Origin: Alkalibaculum sporogenes
GTDB lineage: Bacteria; Bacillota; Clostridia; Eubacteriales; Alkalibacteraceae
DNA: 64,000 nucleotides
Reading direction: 5' to 3'
Assembly (NCBI RefSeq): GCF_009362815.1
Contig: NZ_WHNX01000001.1
Span: 163,952 to 227,951 of the forward strand
Below are positions 1 to 9,230 of this stretch, one piece after another. A program made the position numbers and the translations under genes. Each line of letters begins with the position of its first letter. The first letter of the stretch is position 1. Below the pieces are notes generated by a model. It was given only the letters and a program-made list of their open reading frames with translations, had not been told where the DNA came from and ran no database searches.

Positions 1-1
1 C

Positions 2-3000
2 TTTATTAAAATGCTTGATTTTGAGGATTGCGGTACAGCTACAAGAAGCATTAAAAAGGCTGAAATCATTCAACTACTAGGCAACTGGGGGATAGATAGC
101 TTACAAAACAAATATAACGAGATAATAATGACTATACGAGATCGAATGATGCCCGGAAGAAATGCAAATGTAGCTATGACTAAAGATTTTGTGTGCTCTC
201 TCTTTGGTGGCAATTATACTCGGTTTTTTCCGGCTCCTACAAACATTCATTTGTTGAAAACAGGTTATATTGAAAGAGTATGCGTTCATGATTTAATAAA
301 AATTGTATTGGAACAAGAAAAAGCACCTATATGTGTTCATGCGACAGCCGGCATCGGCAAAACTACACTTGTTAACAACATGGGAAGATATCTCCCCTAT
401 AGCTCTGCTGTGGTCTTATATGATTGCTATGGAGGAGGGACTTACTTACAGCCTTCTGACTCGAGGTATGAATGTGATACTGCCATACCTCAGATTTGCA
501 ATAGCTTGGCACTTGAATGTAAAACCGATTTTTTATTGGAACGCAGATTGAAGGGATCTGAGTTTTTTCAAGAGTTATGTATACGATTAGAACATGCAGT
601 TAAATATGTAAAATCATTTTCTGAAAACGCTATTATATTGCTGATTATTGATGCAGCGGATAATAGCGTATTTGCAGCTAAACAAAATGGAAGTAGTTGT
701 TTTATTGATAAATTGCTGCAACAGCATTTGCCTAAAGGTGTACGATTACTTTTGACATACCGAACAGAACATGCGAATTATTTTTCTTTTCCGGATAACT
801 CGATGTTTTTTCAAGTTCCTACATTTAATTTACATGAAAGTACAGAACATATTAGGTCCTTTTACCCCGTAGTAGCGGATGAAGTTTGCTTAGAGTTTCA
901 TGATTTAAGCAAAGGAATACCACGAGTCCAGGCATATGTGTTGGCGTCAAATCGAGAAACATCTCATGAACTGGTAGATATGCTACGACCAAATGGAAAA
1001 ACTACTGAAGATTTGCTTAATGATATACTTGAAGAAATCTGGCAGAGATATGGAGAGAAGAATGAAGAAATTTCATTAATCTTCGGACTCCTAATTAATT
1101 TACCACGCCCGATACCAATAGTGATTGCTACTAAAATTATTGATTGCTCACCGGAAATGTTGCAGAGTTTAAGTGTTGACTGTTCTTTCGGTCTTTATAT
1201 TGAAAATGACTTTATTTACTTTCGTGATGAAGATTTTGAAACATTTTTACGGGAAAAATATTGTGATAATTTAAAAGCAGTCAGTACTATTGCTGACTAT
1301 ATGTACCAGCATCGGCACCAAAATCCTTACTGTGCAAAACATGTACATAGCTTCCTTGCCCAACAGACTGATATTTCCAAACTTTTGAATATTTCCTTGG
1401 AGGAGTCAATAGATGAATCGCTTGTGGATATTACAGAAGCTAGTAGGATTATGCTCTCGCGAATTAAAGCTACTTTAAATATTCCTATCATAAAGACACA
1501 GGAATACTGGAAGGAATCTTTTCAGCTAATATACAAAATCATCGATTTTTCAAAAAGTGATGAGGCTATCAATAAACTAATACAAAGTAATCCGGAACAG
1601 GCATATTTGTATTGCGATAACAACACTCTTTTAAAAGTATTCACTACTGACAGAAATGATTTTGATTTAGGAAAAGCAGCATTTATCTTCTCAATGAAAT
1701 CGGAGACAGAGACAAAAGCTCTTTCCTACTTGGATAGCTATAGAGGCGCTATTAACTATTATTATAGTAAACCTGATGAAAAGAGAAATCCTGTAAAAAG
1801 GCCACACCTTGGTGATATTGTCAATGTAGCAGAATCACTGCTCAGGCTTAAAGACGAAATATCGATGAAACGCTGGATAGCCTCTTGGACTAATAAAGTA
1901 TTCCAAGCAAATGTATTATTCGAAGTTTTCGTTCGATTAATTAACCGAAATGATATGCAATTAGCAAACCAAGTTGAAAGAATGCATTGGTCGTTTCACT
2001 GCAAACTTTCCATAGTTGCAGTTTATTTAAAGTGCAAAAAAGTACCTCCGATTTATTTGGTTGAATATCTTATAAAAATGTTTAATAAAGCACAAGCTTT
2101 GAATCTGGATGATTTTAATAAAGATCATGTGATTTTGTTTCTTGAGTATCTTTGTAAAGATGATAAAGATAGAGATATGCTTCCTCTTAATATTATATCA
2201 AAGTACAAAATTAACTATCGTGTTTCATATTTGTCCTATATTCATGGTGAAGATGAGCATGAATTAGACATTAATGTAAGATTTTATATATTGGGAAAAA
2301 CATTAAGGAACGAGAATATTAATTCCGAAGATTTCTGTGATAAAGATGGCTTAAAAAAGGATAAACGCTTAACACAGAAAGAAATAGATGAACGCGTAAA
2401 AGATATTAAGAAAGTCTACGATTTTCTCCTTCCTGCTTATATGTATCGTATTCAAGTAATATTAGGAGTTAATAGAGAGACTACTGAAGTATTATATAAA
2501 GATTGCTTGACTAAATTAGATCGGATGTTTTGGAATGATTTGGATAGTCAAAAATCTGGAAGTATTCGCCTATACCTGTTGGCTTTAGCCGATGCTGTTT
2601 TGTATATGAACATAACGGACTCTCATACAATACATAATAGTCTGCTGAAAATAGCGAGAACTACTAAAATATATCGTGACACGAAATTTGCCTTAGCAGA
2701 TTTATGCTCGTATGATCGTCGTTCGTACCAATTCACATTAGAAACACTTAAGTCTATATCTGATGAACTCATTCAACATCCTATATCAGCAATGGAAGCA
2801 TCAGAGGCTTATATTCAATGTGCTCAGATTGGGCAAAAAGTTGAAATAAGTGTTGGTCAGATTTATTTTGAGAAGGCGCTTCAAGCTGCTAAAGGGTTGG
2901 ATTATGAATCATATCGAAAGCTTGAGCTTTTTAATGTTTTGTCCAATGTCGCTTCCAATAGAGGATACTTATCGGACATTGAGCTTTCTCATGAGTTTAT

Positions 3001-4348
3001 GCGTTTAGCAGAGGATTATTATCGAAAAATGGGTGACTCAAAGAATTTTCCTTATAAAGAAGTCTTTGAGACAGCAACGACATTATGTCCAGAGAATATT
3101 TTTTCTGTAATGTGTCGGCTGGATGATCGAAACGATTTCGATCATTTTTCCCTACCTGAAAGTGCTTTTTATGTATTATCAGGATTATTGGAAAAAGGTA
3201 TTTATCAACCTGATATTATATCTTCACTATCCACAATTTTACTACCAGAACAGCCATCTGATTATAGCAATCTAATAGAGAAAATCTTGCATCAGCTAAA
3301 AAAAGCACCAATTTCAGTTCAACAAAAGGGTTTGGACATACTAATTCATGATACCTTATACAATGTGCCATTAACCTATAAAGATACATTAGCAAAAGAG
3401 ATTACCATTTATATCAATAAAAATCAACTATCTAGTTGTAAAAATTGCCAGGAGATTACGGCATTAAATGATTTTCTTTGCTCTATTGATAATCAGGAAG
3501 CGAAAGAACAACAGATAGAAAATGAAAAAACAAATTTGCCTATTCCAGATATGAATTATATGCAATCTCACCCCATATCTGGCTCTATACAATTAGTGGA
3601 CTATTTAAAAGAATTAGATAGGGATGGCCAAGTCAAATTTGTTGATCTATGGCTTGCTAACACTTTACCAGAAGGTTATATTTCTAGCGCGAACATATTG
3701 ATAGAAGCTTGTTTAAATGGAATATATTCTATTGAATGGACAAAGATTATGAACGTTTTTATAAAGCACATAAATACTTGGAGTGTTTGGCCATCTGTGG
3801 AAGCTTGGAGAAACGATGTAAGCATCCAAAGAAAAATATTTGTAGATCATATGGATAAGATTTTGAGTTCCTATCGTAATTATTATGATAAGTTGACCAG
3901 TATTTTTAACGTTCAGACAGTTGATATTCGAGCATTTTTTATAGAATACTTGATATCACAAGATAATGTTTCAAGTGAAAACATTATGGAAATATTAAAG
4001 AAATTATCTATACGTCTTCCTGCTGGTTTTGCGGAAGAAGCTATAAAATGGTGCGTCTTTATAGAAATCCCTTCAATACATCCATTGTACGGTGATAAAC
4101 CATTTTCTGATAACTTTTCACAGATCGACGAGGATTTACTGCCGGTCTGTAAATTGCTATGGCGGATGTTGGGACATCCAGATAAAAAATATCGTTGGAC
4201 CGCAGCGCATATACTACGAAACTTATATTCATGCGGATACTCAAGTATTATAAGGCATCTGATTACTTTGTATCACGCTCCTTTTGATTCACGATATATG
4301 GATAAAAATAACTTCTTTTTTGTGGGTCAGCTAAATTATCTTTTTTAG
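2..4348 (+). CDS. Large STAND-type ATPase, N-terminal and central part (5' end outside window, 3' end frameshifted)
   Basis: The frame is open to the left edge; an internal ATG lies at 11, so the true start is probably upstream of the window. Counting from that ATG, a Walker A motif (TAGIGKTT, about residues 112-119) is followed by a conserved YDCYGGG block (about 139-145) and a hydrophobic Walker B-like strand ending in DAAD (about 208-218). The next ~1,200 residues are helical and repeat-like with no enzyme motif I recognise. This layout (NTPase core plus long superhelical sensor region) is typical of bacterial STAND proteins, many of which sense phage infection. The N-terminal effector, if there is one, is off-window. 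The frame ends at a TAG at 4346-4348, but the protein sequence clearly continues in another frame, so this is one half of a protein of roughly 1,900 residues or more. The family call is strong; the defence role is inference. Confidence 0.75.
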   Translation, partial: FIKMLDFEDCGTATRSIKKAEIIQLLGNWGIDSLQNKYNEIIMTIRDRMMPGRNANVAMTKDFVCSLFGGNYTRFFPAPTNIHLLKTGYIERVCVHDLIKIVLEQEKAPICVHATAGIGKTTLVNNMGRYLPYSSAVVLYDCYGGGTYLQPSDSRYECDTAIPQICNSLALECKTDFLLERRLKGSEFFQELCIRLEHAVKYVKSFSENAIILLIIDAADNSVFAAKQNGSSCFIDKLLQQHLPKGVRLLLTYRTEHANYFSFPDNSMFFQVPTFNLHESTEHIRSFYPVVADEVCLEFHDLSKGIPRVQAYVLASNRETSHELVDMLRPNGKTTEDLLNDILEEIWQRYGEKNEEISLIFGLLINLPRPIPIVIATKIIDCSPEMLQSLSVDCSFGLYIENDFIYFRDEDFETFLREKYCDNLKAVSTIADYMYQHRHQNPYCAKHVHSFLAQQTDISKLLNISLEESIDESLVDITEASRIMLSRIKATLNIPIIKTQEYWKESFQLIYKIIDFSKSDEAINKLIQSNPEQAYLYCDNNTLLKVFTTDRNDFDLGKAAFIFSMKSETETKALSYLDSYRGAINYYYSKPDEKRNPVKRPHLGDIVNVAESLLRLKDEISMKRWIASWTNKVFQANVLFEVFVRLINRNDMQLANQVERMHWSFHCKLSIVAVYLKCKKVPPIYLVEYLIKMFNKAQALNLDDFNKDHVILFLEYLCKDDKDRDMLPLNIISKYKINYRVSYLSYIHGEDEHELDINVRFYILGKTLRNENINSEDFCDKDGLKKDKRLTQKEIDERVKDIKKVYDFLLPAYMYRIQVILGVNRETTEVLYKDCLTKLDRMFWNDLDSQKSGSIRLYLLALADAVLYMNITDSHTIHNSLLKIARTTKIYRDTKFALADLCSYDRRSYQFTLETLKSISDELIQHPISAMEASEAYIQCAQIGQKVEISVGQIYFEKALQAAKGLDYESYRKLELFNVLSNVASNRGYLSDIELSHEFMRLAEDYYRKMGDSKNFPYKEVFETATTLCPENIFSVMCRLDDRNDFDHFSLPESAFYVLSGLLEKGIYQPDIISSLSTILLPEQPSDYSNLIEKILHQLKKAPISVQQKGLDILIHDTLYNVPLTYKDTLAKEITIYINKNQLSSCKNCQEITALNDFLCSIDNQEAKEQQIENEKTNLPIPDMNYMQSHPISGSIQLVDYLKELDRDGQVKFVDLWLANTLPEGYISSANILIEACLNGIYSIEWTKIMNVFIKHINTWSVWPSVEAWRNDVSIQRKIFVDHMDKILSSYRNYYDKLTSIFNVQTVDIRAFFIEYLISQDNVSSENIMEILKKLSIRLPAGFAEEAIKWCVFIEIPSIHPLYGDKPFSDNFSQIDEDLLPVCKLLWRMLGHPDKKYRWTAAHILRNLYSCGYSSIIRHLITLYHAPFDSRYMDKNNFFFVGQLNYLF

Positions 4349-5769
4349 TTGTATGCCTTCGAATTTTTGGTGAAGAACCGAAAGACGGAGTTCCCTTTTA
4401 TAACTTCTTTAAAGAAATTGCATGCTCAGATCAAATTACTCATGCATTGCAAAGAAGGTTCGCCAAACATATTAGTCTTAAAATTGCTGATACAAGTTAC
4501 TCTGGTGACGTTGCGCAGCTATTGAGCTCTGATGAACTAAAGCTTGGAAAAATTAAAAAGACTCCTAGATATGCAAGAGCAAATTTATCCTCAAAGGAAA
4601 AATTCCGTTTTCATTTTGATACAATGGATACGCTCCGCTATTGGTATGATGATGTTGCTGATATCTTTAGCCTCACTCAGGAGGAAGTTGCTAAAGACTG
4701 TGATAACTATATCCAACAGTTTGGAATTGATAACGATAAAACTCGAATATGGCGCGATGCATATTTGCATTATAATAGATATCGTAATCGCAATACTTAC
4801 AATGATCATGGTTCCTTGCCAGAGATAGAAACATTAGAAAAGTTTGCGGAATGGCATGCAATGTTCTATGTTGCAGACCAATATCGTTGCACTTTGCCCT
4901 ATTCCGAAGGTTCATATAAAAATTACCATGACTGGCTTGATTCATATCTTCCCGGCTATCAAGGGTATTGGAGTTGTGAATTCCGTGATCATATTCCCTT
5001 CATTCCATTTCTATGGGAATTTAAAAAGTATAAGAATCCAGAGAATGACCGTGAATATATGATTGAGCCGGGTTTAATTAATTCATTAATTTTAAGTAGA
5101 GATAGCATTATAACTTACTTAAACTATAATTCTTCTTTTGATCAAAGCAGTCAGCGGATAAAGATAAAGAGTGCTTTCATTGACGAGAAAGATATTCCTA
5201 AGCTAATAAGTGAATTTAAGAAACCACATAACATATTTGAGTACTTTTATTTTGAACCAGATCCGGAAGAACGTAAATATCTTAAAAAAACTGCTGTAAC
5301 AATTTGGCCTATGCATGTTGATATTGATTCCTTAAGAGATGACCGGCTTGACCAGCATGACCGATTTGCAAAAGATGTATACACGAATATCTATTCTTTT
5401 TCAGAGGATGTACTGGCTTATTGTAGATATGAACATTTCAAAGTAGGGACGCTTTCGCTTCCTGCTAAAAATAAGGATTTTCCGTGTCATATAGCAAAAT
5501 GGAGTGAACCAAGCGAAGAGGGTGGATATACAAAACAAGGAACTTATGGCAGTATTGCAGAAATAAGAACCAAACTGTTCTTGGAATATCTTGTTAGTAT
5601 TAAGAAAGCTCTTATTTTTGAGTACAGCATAGTCTTTGAAGATCAGACCTATCATTTTTATGGAACGCCAAGTAAGGCAGCTAAAGAAGAGGGTATTTTT
5701 ATCATTCATTTAAATGGTAGTACCGAATCGTATGTATTAAAACGAGATTCAGACATTGTTTATGATTAA
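4321..5769 (+). CDS. C-terminal part of the same large STAND-type ATPase (after a -1 frameshift)
   Basis: This frame is open from about 4321, beside the T6 tract at 4316-4321. It first gives a segment that continues the upstream protein without a gap (KLSFLVVCLRIFGEEP, then HALQRRFAKHISLKI). An annotator would otherwise start it at a TTG at 4447, giving 440 residues. In the large NTPases of this type a closing ARM/HEAT-like stretch is followed by a domain containing a T-x-x-D/S-HGSxP and YHAM-like block; here the sequence TYNDHGSLPEIETLEKF followed by WHAMFYVAD (codons near 4800-4880) fits that pattern. There is no ribosome site at 4447, so independent translation is unlikely. The break may be a real mutation, a sequencing error or, less likely, programmed slippage, because the site lacks a canonical X-XXY-YYZ heptamer. 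Confidence 0.7.
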   Translation, partial: CGSAKLSFLVVCLRIFGEEPKDGVPFYNFFKEIACSDQITHALQRRFAKHISLKIADTSYSGDVAQLLSSDELKLGKIKKTPRYARANLSSKEKFRFHFDTMDTLRYWYDDVADIFSLTQEEVAKDCDNYIQQFGIDNDKTRIWRDAYLHYNRYRNRNTYNDHGSLPEIETLEKFAEWHAMFYVADQYRCTLPYSEGSYKNYHDWLDSYLPGYQGYWSCEFRDHIPFIPFLWEFKKYKNPENDREYMIEPGLINSLILSRDSIITYLNYNSSFDQSSQRIKIKSAFIDEKDIPKLISEFKKPHNIFEYFYFEPDPEERKYLKKTAVTIWPMHVDIDSLRDDRLDQHDRFAKDVYTNIYSFSEDVLAYCRYEHFKVGTLSLPAKNKDFPCHIAKWSEPSEEGGYTKQGTYGSIAEIRTKLFLEYLVSIKKALIFEYSIVFEDQTYHFYGTPSKAAKEEGIFIIHLNGSTESYVLKRDSDIVYD

Positions 5770-5856
5770 ATTTATGGCCTTAATATTTACATTAAATGTA
5801 AAATCCTCATTTTAGAGACTATGAGGTCAATAGGCAGTTAAAAGAGGGTGAATAAT

Positions 5857-7095
5857 GTGGATAACTTTCGATGGATTCGTCCTAATATTAATTTAAAATG
5901 TTTTATAAAAGACGGCGAATATAACGTTATATTACATAATAGCGGAGATCTCGTATCAGACTTTAAGTATTACGCTGAACAGTTTTATGCCGGTGCCGAG
6001 AATTTGATGGCATATCTTCTAAATGAAGCCTCAAGTAAAGGTGATATCGCCAAACTAGACTTGTGGTATTTTGCTATTGTCTATTTATATCGGCAAAGCT
6101 TAGAGCTACTTTTAAAATCAACCCTCTTTCAATATATTGTGAATTTCGAAGACAGGAAAATAGCTATCGGAAGTATTAGGCATGATCTTGCACAAGGATT
6201 GGAATTGTTGCTTAATAGCATCCCTGAAGCTAAGGAAAGCCAAGAACATGAAGGGGTAATTTGGTTAAAAAGCTTTTTTGAAGATATATCGCGTGTAGAC
6301 AGGGAATCTGATATGTTCAGATATCCTTTCGGAAATAATATGAAAGTCCTTTTTGAAAAGCAAACCCATATTTCCTTGGTTGCTACACAAACAAACATGC
6401 AAACCGCCTTTTATATCTTGAAAGATATAAATAAAAAAGGTTGTTCATTTATTGGAAATCATATAGTTTATGATCCTAAGCTGATTATAGAAGGTGGAGC
6501 ATATTATGAACAAAGTGTAGTGGGATATAAATATGCTGAAAGAAAATTTTATCCATATTTCTCCTCATATGAAGAAGCCGCAAAGCATTTAGAGAATGAG
6601 ATTAAGCAAAATCACAATTCAGCATTATTTCTTCCAATGTGTTATTTATTTAGGAATGCAGTAGAATTGGGTTTAAAAAGAATTATTTTAGAAGATAGCC
6701 ATGTTCCATATGATGAAGCTATGAAAAAGCTTAAGAGGAAGAAGCATAGTCTGGTTAGCCTATGGAACAGTATTTCTGTAGAAATTGCGAATTATGCCAA
6801 TGCACCGGATGACGATACTACACTGATTGATACAAATAAATACATTCATGAATTTCATAATTTTGATCAAGAATCTGATATATTTAGATATCCTGTAAAC
6901 AAGAAATTATTGACGTACTTTGGTGATGGGCAAACCTTTGATATGTTAAATGTAGCAGGTTGCTTTCACGAGTTGTGTAACTTTTTAGATGCCGTTGATG
7001 GCATGCTATCAGAAATAAAACAGGTTGAATTGGAAATGATGTATGAGTATGAATCTGAAATGCATAGCGAAATGAACTATTATAATGACTATTAA
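5857..7095 (+). CDS. Protein with two tandem HEPN-like repeats, second gene of the putative defence cassette
   Basis: About 412 residues. The frame can start at GTG 5848, but the AGAGG ribosome site (5843-5847) touches that codon; the in-frame GTG at 5857 has normal spacing and is preferred. The protein is an internal duplication. Numbered from GTG 5848, repeat 1 holds an LYRQSLELLLK helix (about 80-90), a RHDL turn (111-114) and ESDMFRYP (153-160). Repeat 2 holds LFRNAVELGLK, a KHSL turn and ESDIFRYP (342-349). Helical pairs with HxL and FRYP blocks are seen in HEPN-like proteins that accompany defence and toxin genes. No clear catalytic R-x4-6-H pair is present, so it may be a regulatory or scaffolding HEPN protein. 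It lies 87 bp after the STAND gene on the same strand. The function is not known. Confidence 0.6.
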   Translation: MDNFRWIRPNINLKCFIKDGEYNVILHNSGDLVSDFKYYAEQFYAGAENLMAYLLNEASSKGDIAKLDLWYFAIVYLYRQSLELLLKSTLFQYIVNFEDRKIAIGSIRHDLAQGLELLLNSIPEAKESQEHEGVIWLKSFFEDISRVDRESDMFRYPFGNNMKVLFEKQTHISLVATQTNMQTAFYILKDINKKGCSFIGNHIVYDPKLIIEGGAYYEQSVVGYKYAERKFYPYFSSYEEAAKHLENEIKQNHNSALFLPMCYLFRNAVELGLKRIILEDSHVPYDEAMKKLKRKKHSLVSLWNSISVEIANYANAPDDDTTLIDTNKYIHEFHNFDQESDIFRYPVNKKLLTYFGDGQTFDMLNVAGCFHELCNFLDAVDGMLSEIKQVELEMMYEYESEMHSEMNYYNDY

Positions 7096-7119
7096 GAAGA
7101 ATACAAGGAAGTGGGTATT

Positions 7120-8019
7120 ATGCCATCGGTAAGAACTTATAATCTTGATACAATAGATATATCTGGAATACGGGCTCTACTTTGGGAGACGTTGAGTTTG
7201 AAATGGGTAAGAGAGGGTCATTATCCTGTCCATTCGAACTACAGAGTAAAATATGATGATATCTGTATTTCAATTGCAGAATTAGCAGCAAAAAGGAATA
7301 TAATTCAAAATCCCCCTATTCCACAAATACAACCTTTTACAAGAGAAATTTCTACTCTATCGAAGCAGAGAATAGGAAGTGTCATTTGGGAATTAGTGTG
7401 TCAACAGATCTTATATATAGATCTAGCGCAAAATAATTATTCTGGAAATCAGGGCTTTACTTTTGACATTACTGAATATGGGCAAAAAGTGCTTGCAAAT
7501 GGAAACCCGATCCCTCATGACCCTGAAGGATATTTAGATTACTTACAACATGAAATTCCAGATATTGATAGTGTTATTTATACCTATGTTGCAGAAAGCA
7601 TCCATGCATATAATATCAATTTGCTCTTATCTGCCACAACAGCAATTGGATGTGCATCTGAAAAAGCGCTCCTGCTTTTAATTGAGGCTTATATCCCGTT
7701 CCTTCCTACAGAGAAGGAACGAGTGGGTTTTGTGCAAAAAACAAAAGGTAAATTTATTAAAAATCAGTTTGAAGAATTCCAAAAAAGTTTAGGAGGACAA
7801 AAAGGACGTATACATAAAGAATTGGTCGATGGTATAGATATAGTTATCAGCGGGATATTTGAATTGTTACGTCAAAATAGAAATAGTGCAGGTCATCCTA
7901 CAGGTAAAGAGATGAAAAAAGAAAATGTTTATGCTTCTTTACAAATCTTTATTACTTACTGTAAACGGATTTACTCACTTATGGAATTTTTCAAAAATAA
8001 TCATTTCACAATAAAATAA
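7120..8019 (+). CDS. Winged-helix-like protein with C-terminal HEPN motif, third gene of the putative defence cassette
   Basis: About 299 residues. The ATG at 7120 has AAGGAAG (about 7105-7111) at good spacing; the in-frame GTG at 7111 lies inside that ribosome site and is rejected. The N-terminal third looks like a winged-helix/PadR-like region ending in FDITEYGQKVL, a typical final wing. The C-terminal third is helical and contains RNSAGH (R254 to H259 from the 7120 start), which matches the R-x4-H signature of HEPN ribonucleases and is followed by a long helix, as in that fold. It is separated from the preceding gene by about 25 bp, so co-transcription is likely. A toxic RNase effector controlled by the upstream STAND protein is an attractive inference, not shown. 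No close family name is recognised. Confidence 0.6.
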   Translation: MPSVRTYNLDTIDISGIRALLWETLSLKWVREGHYPVHSNYRVKYDDICISIAELAAKRNIIQNPPIPQIQPFTREISTLSKQRIGSVIWELVCQQILYIDLAQNNYSGNQGFTFDITEYGQKVLANGNPIPHDPEGYLDYLQHEIPDIDSVIYTYVAESIHAYNINLLLSATTAIGCASEKALLLLIEAYIPFLPTEKERVGFVQKTKGKFIKNQFEEFQKSLGGQKGRIHKELVDGIDIVISGIFELLRQNRNSAGHPTGKEMKKENVYASLQIFITYCKRIYSLMEFFKNNHFTIK

Positions 8020-8099
8020 CATTGAGTAGGTATTGAACGATTGCATGCTGAATGCTAAAAGTACAGGTTTAACAATGATAAAACTCAAATGACTAAGAG

Positions 8100-9060
8100 G
8101 ACATGGGCTTATAGCCTTTGTTCTCTTTTCATAAACAATAGATTGATGTAAATGGAAAACTACATTACTGTGATCCAAGGAAAGATTCATAATAGAACAT
8201 ATTTTTTCAATTCTATAGTTTAATGAGTTTCTATGAATTTTTAGAGCAGTTGCTGTATTGGTAATTTTTTTTAGAGTTTTCTAGGTATACATATAGTGTA
8301 TTAAGGAATTCTGTTTTATTAGAAGAATCATACTCTACTAATTTTAAAATAGAGGGATGACAAAACTTATTTAATTCTTCTGTAGTAAAATTTCTAAGCA
8401 TCTCGTAAATTGCATAATCTTCATAATTATACACAAGTTCTTTTTTATTTACTACATAACCAAGTTCGATTGAGGTTAGTGATTGCATATAGTATTTATT
8501 CAAAGTTTTAAGGTCGCTTATTCTTCGACTTACGCCTGCATACATAGCATTATTCTTAAGGTATTTTTTAGGTTTTTCGTTGTACTATCTTTTAACGTGT
8601 TTTGATTACTAGTCGTTAGAATAAAAACAATATGACCATTATATATAATGGAATTGCTGTCTTCTAGAATTTCTTCAATTTTATTTCTACAATAATCTAG
8701 ATTTGTATTAGTCACTTCAGATTCGTCAATAGAGAAAGTCATAATAGCTGTATTTTGTGTAAAATTCAACCTAAAAAGGTTACAATTATCTTCTATGTTA
8801 GTAGCGTCTGTTATTTTACCTTCAAGTAATTTAATCACAAAATTTCCAAACATGATTTTATTAGTATTACAAACTAATTTATTTTTCTCTATTTGAAGTT
8901 TGCATAAAAAAGTAATGAAATTTAAATTTTCTTACTCAATAGGTTTCATTGGTACCTAACTGTGCGAATACATTCCCATTTAGAACGATAGTAAATAAAA
9001 TATTTCGATATTTTGAGTAAGGAAGAGTTGTAATGATGGGCTTATGTTCTGTATTTAAAC
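8100..9060 (-). pseudogene. Decayed CdaR/PucR-type transcriptional activator
   Basis: Fragments in different minus-strand frames line up with the PucR/CdaR family. A degenerate N-terminal sensor piece (about 9050-8940, PYSKYRNILF and VLNGNVFAQLGTNE) comes first. A central domain follows (about 8935-8575, FGNFVIKLLEGKI), then AMYAGVSRRISDL (about 8550) and the C-terminal helix-turn-helix (about 8260-8150, ALKIHRNSLNYRIEKI). At least two breaks fall in homopolymers: one base is missing from the T5 tract at 8573-8577 and one is extra in the T8 tract at 8265-8272 (plus-strand view). Further lesions sit near 8925-8945, including an in-frame stop, so it looks like a true pseudogene. Regulators of this family often control sugar-acid, purine or other catabolic operons. 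The 8020-9190 interval holds no other gene. Confidence 0.7.
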
Positions 9061-9190
9061 GTATTTTCTACCAGTAGAGAGGTATGAAGTTTTATACAAT
9101 GGATGAAAACATAATCATTAGTTATGTATTATGAATGAAATGTAACAACGATTCACTTGTTATGTAACATAATCCTTGATATTCTATAAG

Positions 9191-9208
9191 TAACAAAGGC
9201 CTTTGTTA
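9191..9208. promoter_or_regulatory. Perfect 18-bp palindrome upstream of an XRE regulator
   Basis: TAACAAAGGCCTTTGTTA is a perfect palindrome ending about 22 bp before the preferred start codon of the XRE-type regulator at 9231. Its position between the likely promoter and the ribosome site suits an autoregulatory operator. It is not followed by a T-run, so a terminator is unlikely. The assignment is inferred from position only. Confidence 0.45.
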
Positions 9209-9230
9209 TATTAGGATTGGAGATATGTTT

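Noticed and set aside
4316..4322. Programmed -1 ribosomal frameshift in the STAND gene
   Set aside because: The site C-TTT-TTT-G does not fit the X-XXY-YYZ rule, and no clear stimulatory hairpin directly downstream was found by eye.
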